A stretch of DNA of 18,252 bases. It comes from Candidatus Rifleibacteriota bacterium (GTDB lineage: Bacteria > Riflebacteria > Ozemobacteria > Ozemobacterales > Ozemobacteraceae). The stretch covers positions 1 through 18,252 of the forward strand of contig JAKQOH010000172.1 of NCBI GenBank assembly GCA_029565415.1. Direction: 5' to 3'. This document shows positions 9,301-13,618 of this stretch, piece after piece. The notes beneath the pieces are model-generated. The model searched no databases and was not told the origin of the DNA. It saw only the letters and a program-made list of their open reading frames with translations. The position numbers and the translations under genes are program-made. Numbering within the stretch: the first letter of the stretch is position 1; each line of letters starts with the position of its first letter.

Positions 9301-9437
9301 GCCAGTCCGGGATTGCGAACCGAGCGTCTCAGTCGCTCCCGGCGCAAGACATCGACCCAGCCGTCGTCTCTCCCCTCTCCGCCGGGCATGGTCTCTTCGG
9401 GATCCCGGCGACCCCGGCGCGTCTCATTCAATGACAT
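6330..9437 (-). CDS. TM2-like / TPR membrane scaffold protein with Pro-Ala-rich linker
   Basis: A 1035-residue protein. Residues 42-125 carry about three membrane helices, starting with a TM2-type motif (LVMGLGQIYAGHIDRG). A basic stretch (KKRKR, about 220-224) precedes a further helix at about 249-266. A first TPR block spans about 300-485 (DAWKGLMRAYHRS, DEWVTLGKLQYDRR, NYMMGSIYRELGLAEDAIPHL). A Pro/Ala-rich low-complexity linker runs from about 500 to 755. A second TPR block spans about 755-905 and a low-complexity tail ends at PSRW. The start at 9437 overlaps the previous gene's stop by 14 nt; ATG 9389 (MPGGEGRDD) is an alternative. The protein most likely acts as an envelope scaffold presenting two TPR platforms. 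No enzyme motif is visible. Two AT-rich codon patches lie inside it. The product name is descriptive, not a family assignment. Confidence 0.8.
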   Translation of the reverse strand: MSLNETRRGRRDPEETMPGGEGRDDGWVDVLRRERLRRSVRNPGLAALMSFLVMGLGQIYAGHIDRGVILMMMHAGTLVGCYSLYTRGLLYETIAPHFGPAAIVAVVYVVGVVFILLWIYNIKDAYYRSLFSGLRDWFEVERILIPHLKDGGSSHLLGAPVPPRARLTGPAVAGVAAVDEADEATVIEVARQEEAAPAAAPKQSGRMGGDAAEARETPRKKRKRSSDKPAAAMADALEEATGVARNWRFTFGVLVIFLLVGVWMFNRQKWHLEDLGPSSTLFSISSDAASGTEAIARSVPGNRQLELRQAVSLLETGSLTAAISAFEDVVRRSDAPADAWKGLMRAYHRSEQTGAYEDAVARYLKAYPEDADEWVTLGKLQYDRRAYVDASRSMLKCLARDPAHLRGNYMMGSIYRELGLAEDAIPHLRKAQVGDPLNPEFNRELGAAYFEARDLRNARRHLEKAASIDSADEMTARLLEDLEAEERRTGFETAGIGTAVSPWSPTPSVPAAQAAISRMPDAENMNASIGMTATATGMAVVPPVGAASPGPRGRSVVLYVAPGGKGGPSLPDLPDALLRGGRTGAQPLSAAAPATMYGGLANPAPTVPEPATPAAPEPDADVPPARTPQAQAGSGTPDEPPEAPSTTTSGDQTPSAAQEPPASAPAVVSPEPIVTAASAPVVQPAPKKPAVAAVPPVAKQKPAPRANPEGDEPPTHAEPPKPKIPADALADAEAVSGVVAPAEAPSKPRPPNGVTWAQRRTRGVDAYLRGRWEEALPDFLACLKQREDPHIYEMVGLIFQRLGSPEDAYDASQRAAQLGRREPAFTARLGLMAAGLGKWSDGRRYLNDALARLPHRVDLRLHLARCLRGMGDAAGARREIEVVLQDPSQSYAIRRRAEQELANMGLPSAGTAASAPKAGEAVSRPMGKEAVAPGTPGMARMSRPATGTAGLKSSALIERMRQPQAAAIASATAVKAPAQARPRQTAVVAPRPASSKPGNVVLFTKSANPAQVGLASSTRERKPVLELDPGAPSRW
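8191..8218 (-). other. AT-rich codon island inside the first TPR block
   Basis: The codons for NYMMGSIYRE include AAT TAT ATG ATG GGT TCT ATA TAT CGA. This is a short A/T-rich run with a TATATA core in a GC-rich TPR region. Confidence 0.45.
9062..9102 (-). other. AT-rich codon island inside the TM2/TPR gene
   Basis: About 40 nt are nearly all A/T inside a GC-rich gene. They encode FILLWIYNIKDAYY with ATA, TTG, TTA, TAT, AAT and AAA codons, covering the last of the N-terminal membrane helices. The stretch contains TATAAT on the minus strand (9080-9075) without a convincing -35, so a weak internal promoter is possible. Confidence 0.5.
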
Positions 9438-10629
9438 CGATCACACATCCGCTCGTCACCACGCACAGCTTGATCCCGTTCTGCAGACACTGCTCGACGA
9501 GTTCGGGCTTTTCCCGGTTCGTCACGAGCATGCCGCGGATCGAGGTCGCCTTCAGCTTGCCCCCGGTCAGTTCGTTGCCGAAGCTGGCGATGTTTCCCTT
9601 GAGCCACTCGAGCAGCTTCAGCGTCTCCTCGAGATCCTCGATCGAGGGATTGAACACCACCTCGACGGCAACGAGAACGCCTTTCCGGTCCTGGCACAGC
9701 AGATCGATCCGCCGTTTGCGGCCATCCTTCACGATCACCGAGTAGTCGCGATGGATGAGCCGGATCCCCTTCTCGAACAGGCTCATGTGGCCCGCGACCC
9801 ACTCCTCGAAGTCCCGCTTGCAGCCGAAGAAGGTGTTTCGGGTGAACTGCTCGAACACCGACTCGATCGTGGCGATCTGTTCCTTCAGCTTTTCATTTTC
9901 CTCTTTCACCTGGGAATACCGCTCCCACAGGTTCTTGTTCTCGTCGAGGAGCAGGATCAGCCCCTTCACGTCTCCCTCGTTGAACTCGTTGAGCGGGCGG
10001 GAGATCAACCGGGTCACCATCAGCCGGAGCGACATCATCGCGTCCTTCGCGACGCTGCTCGGAATCTCCTCCTTCGTGATCGAAAGAGTCTTCTCGTCTT
10101 CTCCGAGCTTCCAGCTCACGAGGAGGTTGTCACCCGGCTGGAACAGGCGCAATGCCTCACCGATCACCAACTGCCGCTTCTCGAAATCGGGGGCGTGCCC
10201 CGCGACGCGACGGCCGGCCGCCTCGATCACGAACGGTTCGTCCGACGGGAACAGGCGCCGGTACAACTCGTCTTCACGCGCATACCATTTCAGGTACCGG
10301 TGCTTGTGCTCGTTCATGGAAAGCCGCTTGCGCACGGTGATCGCATCGCCCGGCGCCGTCGTCCGGCAGATGACCGTCGTCCCGCGATCGGAGGCCGGGT
10401 ACAGGACGATCTCGGAACCCGGCGGGATGCGGGTCAGCAACTCGCCCACCGCCAGCTCGCGCTGCTCCCAGGCCGCCGAAAGATGCTCGAGCTTCCGCCC
10501 GTCGAACACGAGATCGAACATCAGGCTTGCCGGAAGCACCCGCCGGAGATCGGCGTCGTTCTCCTCACTCCAGGCAAGCGTCCCAGACTGGACTTCTTCC
10601 GCCGTGACAAATTTTCTGAATTCAGCCAT
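9424..10629 (-). CDS. NucS-like nuclease-fold protein with duplicated N-terminal module, probably catalytically degenerate
   Basis: A 401-residue protein. The N-terminal half holds an internal repeat: residues 54-77 (WEQRELAVGELL...) align with 149-172 (FEKRQLVIGEAL...) without gaps and share E, R, L, G, E, L, P and G. A coiled coil spans about 228-262. The C-terminal region (about 270-400) resembles the PD-(D/E)XK domain of NucS/EndoMS: FEEWVAGHMSLFEKGIRLI, then RRIDLL with Asp309, then VAVEVV with Glu323, then LEWLKGN. NucS proteins have ExK at the last catalytic position; here it is E-V-V, so the lysine is replaced by Val325. The start follows the upstream stop by 1 nt, with GGGGA 7 nt before the ATG. 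It may bind nucleic acid without cutting, or be a diverged nuclease with a relocated lysine. The fold call is moderate and the role is unknown. Confidence 0.7.
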   Translation of the reverse strand: MAEFRKFVTAEEVQSGTLAWSEENDADLRRVLPASLMFDLVFDGRKLEHLSAAWEQRELAVGELLTRIPPGSEIVLYPASDRGTTVICRTTAPGDAITVRKRLSMNEHKHRYLKWYAREDELYRRLFPSDEPFVIEAAGRRVAGHAPDFEKRQLVIGEALRLFQPGDNLLVSWKLGEDEKTLSITKEEIPSSVAKDAMMSLRLMVTRLISRPLNEFNEGDVKGLILLLDENKNLWERYSQVKEENEKLKEQIATIESVFEQFTRNTFFGCKRDFEEWVAGHMSLFEKGIRLIHRDYSVIVKDGRKRRIDLLCQDRKGVLVAVEVVFNPSIEDLEETLKLLEWLKGNIASFGNELTGGKLKATSIRGMLVTNREKPELVEQCLQNGIKLCVVTSGCVIDVIE

Positions 10630-10630
10630 C

Positions 10631-11443
10631 TCAAAATCCCCAATCGTCGATCGACTTTTTCATTCCGTCGAACCAGGTTCCCAGGCGATCGAGAAGATAC
10701 TCCCCCCCATCGCTCAGTTTGTCCAGCAAAACCCTGCTGACCGGAACCCGGACGACTCCGCTTGCAGGCTCATAGCGGAACCACTCTTTCGAAAGCGGCT
10801 CATTGAGCCGGTAGGAAAGCACTTCCAGAACGCCGCGCTCGGCTCCGTCCGGCCCGAACTCGGCCACCCGAGTCGGCAGGCAGGTCGCCGACGCGAACTC
10901 CATGTGATACTGGCCCACGTCGAACACCCGGCTCCAGATCCCCCCGGCACGCGGACAAAAGCTCAGCTTCCAGCCTCCCGAGGCCGGCGGTTCGGCCATC
11001 GCGATGTCGAAGAAGGTGAACAGCGTGCGCCGGGTGATGCGTGTGACGATCTCGCGGGGATTCACCCACTGCCGAAGGGCCTCCGAGAGGAAGCCCCCGC
11101 CGGAAGACCCATCGAGCGTCATCACCTCGTTCAGGCTCGCGATATAGATCCAGAGGCTTTCGCCGTCGAAAACGACCCGGAACTCCCCTTCGTTGATCGT
11201 CATCTCGAACTTGTCGGGACTCTGGATGGCAAGCCGGGCGAAGGCCGTGCCGCGCACGGAAGAAAGCCGGACATCGGCCACCAGGGAAAACACCTGTTCG
11301 GTGCGCTCCTCCATCTGCCGGAACAGCAGATCGGGGTTCATCTCGATCGCCTCGACGGCAATGGAACAGCAAAAGCTATATATGATCAACAATATACATA
11401 CGAAAGCTGAAAACCGTATCCGCGCACCGGGTGGGAACATCAT
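10631..11443 (-). CDS. LolA-like exported lipoprotein/lipid-carrier-fold protein
   Basis: A 270-residue exported protein. A signal peptide spans about 1-32: basic n-region (RIR), hydrophobic core FSAFVCILLIIYSF, and a plausible cleavage after VEA (residue 32). The cysteines at 25-26 do not form a good lipobox. The mature part has the LolA-like pattern: a helix (LLFRQMEERTEQVFSLVADV), strands with KFEMTINEGEFRVVFDGESLWIY, and later alternating strands. Such folds carry lipoproteins or other lipids across the periplasm. I chose ATG 11443 because it overlaps the upstream stop in an ATGA; a frame from 11524 would overlap that gene by 85 nt and spoil the signal peptide. It is the second gene of the cluster. 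An AT-rich patch with ATA codons encodes the signal-peptide core. It is not clearly the housekeeping LolA; RseB/MucB-type lipid sensing is an alternative. Confidence 0.75.
   Translation of the reverse strand: MMFPPGARIRFSAFVCILLIIYSFCCSIAVEAIEMNPDLLFRQMEERTEQVFSLVADVRLSSVRGTAFARLAIQSPDKFEMTINEGEFRVVFDGESLWIYIASLNEVMTLDGSSGGGFLSEALRQWVNPREIVTRITRRTLFTFFDIAMAEPPASGGWKLSFCPRAGGIWSRVFDVGQYHMEFASATCLPTRVAEFGPDGAERGVLEVLSYRLNEPLSKEWFRYEPASGVVRVPVSRVLLDKLSDGGEYLLDRLGTWFDGMKKSIDDWGF
11371..11408 (-). other. AT-rich codon island in the LolA-like signal peptide
   Basis: The signal-peptide core FVCILLIIYSF is written with TGT ATA TTG TTG ATC ATA TAT AGC TTT, an A/T-rich run with a TATATA core. AT-rich codons are common in secretion signals, so this island has an ordinary explanation; it is listed because it shares the ATA-TAT pattern with three others in the same cluster. 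Confidence 0.5.
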
Positions 11444-12321
11444 CGGAGCATTCCCTCGCGCGCCTTGCCTGCAGCTCCCGCGGCGGGCTCCCGGCGGGGC
11501 ATGATCTGAACGAGCCGGCGGCACATCGTCCGCAGGCTTCCGTCACAGGCCTGACGCATCGTCTCGAAGGCGGGCCCGCCCGTCGTCAGCTCGGCCAGAA
11601 GCGAGGCGCCGTCGAGCATCGGCAGAAAGGCATCGAGCCAGCATTTTCCGTTCAGGGCGGCTTCTCCCGCAACGCGGATCCGTTCCCAACGGGCCTGGGC
11701 GATACGCAGCGGGGCTTCTCCGGCCGCATCGAGGCAGAGCCCCGTCTGGCGCCATGCGGCGAGATCGCTCGTGCAGATCGGCCCATCCCAGCGGATTCTG
11801 TCGAGAGCGGGATCCCCGCTCCAGACGGCAGCGATCGACTCGAGATTCAGAACCGCAACCCCCGCCGGAGTTCCCGAGCGTTCCCCGGCCACACCGGCGA
11901 TCACGCGGACATCTCCGATCCGACACCCCTTCCACTGGATATCCCAGACACATCCTGTCTCGCCCCACACTCCCTGCTGCGTGATCCGCCCAACCGTTTC
12001 GAAGCCGGCGGCAAGCGGGGTGTCCCCACCCGGCTGGAGTGCGGCAAGCAGCTCGGGAAGCCGCGCCATCCAGGAAGCGGCGAACGGGCGACGCCACCAG
12101 ACCAGGGTTCCGACCGCTCCTCCACGCCTGCGACAGCCGCACCCGCCCTCGACAACGGGCTGGACGGTGAAAAACTGGCCTTCCTCGCCCGCCACCTGGC
12201 GGGAAAACAGATCCGGGTGCAGCCAGGCACTCGGCAGCACCCCGGGATGCGGCGGCAGTTCCACCGCCCCCCAGCCGAGAAGCACCTCACGCGCGGCTGT
12301 CAGCATTTTGCGCAGTTCCAC
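11440..12321 (-). CDS. Glycyl-tRNA synthetase alpha-subunit (GlyQ)-like protein with lost catalytic motifs
   Basis: A 293-residue protein that appears to be a diverged paralogue of GlyQ. Compared from memory with E. coli GlyQ (about 303 aa), several blocks line up: LLGWGAVELPPHPG (15-28) with the YWARQGCTIVQPLD region; LHP (34-36) with SHP; TVQP (52-55) with YVQPSRRP; residues 126-169 with the GWEVWLNGMEV to YGLERLAMY block, nearly ungapped; and RWDGP (177-181) with VWSDGP, followed by a similar helical tail. Key residues are gone: the motif 2 arginines after VQP, and the motif 3 arginine, where LERLAM has become LESIAA. Aminoacylation is therefore unlikely. The start is GTG 12321, with GGAAGGA upstream. 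It opens the seven-gene cluster just after a promoter. Other class II synthetase paralogues have become regulators or unrelated enzymes; its role here is unknown. Confidence 0.7.
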   Translation of the reverse strand: MELRKMLTAAREVLLGWGAVELPPHPGVLPSAWLHPDLFSRQVAGEEGQFFTVQPVVEGGCGCRRRGGAVGTLVWWRRPFAASWMARLPELLAALQPGGDTPLAAGFETVGRITQQGVWGETGCVWDIQWKGCRIGDVRVIAGVAGERSGTPAGVAVLNLESIAAVWSGDPALDRIRWDGPICTSDLAAWRQTGLCLDAAGEAPLRIAQARWERIRVAGEAALNGKCWLDAFLPMLDGASLLAELTTGGPAFETMRQACDGSLRTMCRRLVQIMPRREPAAGAAGKAREGMLR

Positions 12322-12359
12322 TGGTATGATCCTTCCGATCCTCTCGGGTACAGAGATTG

Positions 12360-12368
12360 TGATATTAT
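12360..12368 (+). promoter_or_regulatory. Possible reverse-facing extended -10 box for the thioredoxin-like gene
   Basis: TGATATTAT at 12360-12368 is a TGn-TATTAT extended -10 element on the plus strand. It overlaps the TATAAT of the leftward promoter, because the shared core TATTATA reads as a -10 on both strands. No good -35 lies 17 bp upstream. A second candidate, TGG-TATGAT at 12322-12330, would give a longer leader. Either would serve the gene starting at 12415. The assignment is tentative. Confidence 0.35.
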
Positions 12369-12392
12369 ACCGGATGTCGCGCCTGTCGACAA
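12364..12392 (-). promoter_or_regulatory. Sigma-70-type promoter of the seven-gene cluster
   Basis: On the minus strand a -35 box TTGTCG (12392-12387) is followed after exactly 17 bp by a consensus -10 box TATAAT (12369-12364). Transcription should begin near 12357, giving a leader of about 36 nt before the GTG at 12321. The -35 box matches TTGACA at four of six positions. The spacer holds GTCGAC and GCGCGAC but no obvious operator. All seven downstream genes overlap or are separated by no more than 16 nt, so this is the best candidate for the main promoter of the cluster. Confidence 0.65.
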
Positions 12393-12414
12393 TTCACACG
12401 AGCGAGACCCACCC

Positions 12415-12738
12415 ATGAAACGATTCACCCGCGATACGTTCGACGCCGTCCTTGCCCCCGAAACCGCCGCCGTCGTCGGCTTCATCGCCGGCTGGTGCGC
12501 CCCGTCGCGGCTTCAGACCCAGGCTCTCGAAAAGCTCGCCGCTGCCTATGAAGGCAGGATTCTTGTCGGCACCATCGACGTCGACACCGACGAGGAGATC
12601 GCGGAACGCTACGGGGTGAAAACCCTCCCCGGCATCCTGCTCTTTGCCGGCGGGGAGCTGGTGGAATCCCTGCCGGGCTATCAACCGGAAGAGTTCCTGC
12701 GTTCCTGCATCGAGCAGCTCATCCAACCCGCTGTCTGA
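12415..12738 (+). CDS. Thioredoxin-fold protein with WCAPS active site (resolving cysteine lost)
   Basis: A 107-residue cytoplasmic protein of normal thioredoxin length. The fold is clear: VVGFIAGWCAPS, IDVDTDEEIAERYGVKTLPGILLF, and a C-terminal helix. The usual WCGPC motif reads WCAPS, with Cys28 kept and the resolving cysteine replaced by Ser31. The buried aspartate of thioredoxin is Gly22 here, and the helix proline after the active site is missing. The cis-proline is kept (Pro72 in TLPG). It therefore cannot do ordinary dithiol reduction; it could work as a monothiol oxidoreductase, a peroxide sensor or a binding protein. It is divergent from the GlyQ-like cluster and converges on the YmdB gene with 2 nt between stop codons. 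There is no strong ribosome site; GAG at about 12 nt is the best. Confidence 0.88.
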   Translation: MKRFTRDTFDAVLAPETAAVVGFIAGWCAPSRLQTQALEKLAAAYEGRILVGTIDVDTDEEIAERYGVKTLPGILLFAGGELVESLPGYQPEEFLRSCIEQLIQPAV

Positions 12739-12740
12739 GC

Positions 12741-13544
12741 TCAGCCCTCGTCGGAACGGGCGACCGGCCCCATCTCTCGGACCCGCCGGATCGAGACGGC
12801 CCGCCCCTCCTGTCCGATCCCGATCAGGACACCCTCCAGCACCGTATCCCCCGAGGCCGGCCGGAACTTTTCGCTGAATCCTCTCCGGAAGCGGCTGATC
12901 ACGATATCACGGTCGACTCCCAGCACACCATCGCGGGGCCCCGTCATCCCCAGATCGGTGATGAACGCCGTTCCTCCGGGCAGGATCCGTTCGTCGGCGG
13001 TCTGGACGTGCGTATGCGTCCCGACGACGGCAGCCACCCGGCCGGCAAGCGACCAGGCCAGAGCGATTTTCTCGGAGGTGGCTTCGGCATGAATATCGAC
13101 CAGAATGGGAAGCCCGGGGGGAAACGTCTCCAGCAGCCGTTCGGCCGTCCGGAACGGGCACTCCCCCGGCTCCATGAAGACACGCCCGGCCAGATTCACG
13201 ATCCCGAGGGCGTTGGGACTGCCTTCTCCGAGGAGCGCGCGGCCGCCCCCGGGCGCCGAAGCGCCGGCCAGGTTGTGCGGGCGTAACACCCGCCCCCCCT
13301 CCTTGCTCAGCAGCTCAGGCCAGTCCGGGCGGTCGAACAGATGATTGCCCGAGGTGAGCAGGTCGACGCCGGCCTCGAAGAGGCGGCGGGCATGCCGCAC
13401 CGAAAGGCCGGCGCCGCCCGTCGCATTTTCCCCGTTCGCGATCACCCAGTCGGCACACAGGTCCCGGCGCAGGCCAGGGAGGAGCGTCTCGACGGCAAGA
13501 CGGCCGGGACTTCCGCAGATATCACCCAGGATGAGGAGATTCAT
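12741..13544 (-). CDS. ymdB: YmdB-family metallophosphoesterase (2',3'-cyclic nucleotide phosphodiesterase)
   Basis: A 267-residue enzyme matching the YmdB family (TIGR00282 type), which hydrolyses 2',3'-cyclic nucleotides and in Bacillus affects biofilm and motility decisions. All metal ligands are visible: Asp8 (LGDICGSPGR), Glu39 (NGENATGG), Asn67 and His68 (TSGNHLFD), His152 (DIHAE), and His177 and His179 (GTHTHVQT). The length is typical. I chose ATG 13544 because MNLLILGD is the family N-terminus; a longer frame from 13721 would run back into the RNase Y gene. It follows RNase Y by 74 nt, the same order as rny-ymdB in Bacillus, but here a strong hairpin separates the two. It could recycle cyclic-phosphate ends left by RNA breakdown; that link is inference. 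Confidence 0.95.
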   Translation of the reverse strand: MNLLILGDICGSPGRLAVETLLPGLRRDLCADWVIANGENATGGAGLSVRHARRLFEAGVDLLTSGNHLFDRPDWPELLSKEGGRVLRPHNLAGASAPGGGRALLGEGSPNALGIVNLAGRVFMEPGECPFRTAERLLETFPPGLPILVDIHAEATSEKIALAWSLAGRVAAVVGTHTHVQTADERILPGGTAFITDLGMTGPRDGVLGVDRDIVISRFRRGFSEKFRPASGDTVLEGVLIGIGQEGRAVSIRRVREMGPVARSDEG

Positions 13545-13567
13545 GGACTCGATGGCTCCGGAAAATA

Positions 13568-13607
13568 ACCGGCGCCGGGAAACGGTTTTCCGCAACCCGG
13601 CGCCGGT
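13568..13607 (-). terminator. Strong hairpin terminator or attenuator between rny and ymdB
   Basis: A perfect 12-bp inverted repeat: ACCGGCGCCGGG at 13568-13579 pairs with CCCGGCGCCGGT at 13596-13607, around a 16-nt loop that itself holds CGG-AAAA-CCG on the minus strand. Leftward transcription meets TTATTTT straight after the stem. The site begins 12 nt after the RNase Y stop and ends 24 nt before the ymdB start. It fits an intrinsic terminator with an imperfect U-tract, so some read-through into ymdB is likely. I see no good separate ymdB promoter in the remaining space. Confidence 0.7.
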
Positions 13608-13618
13608 GAGGGATTCGG

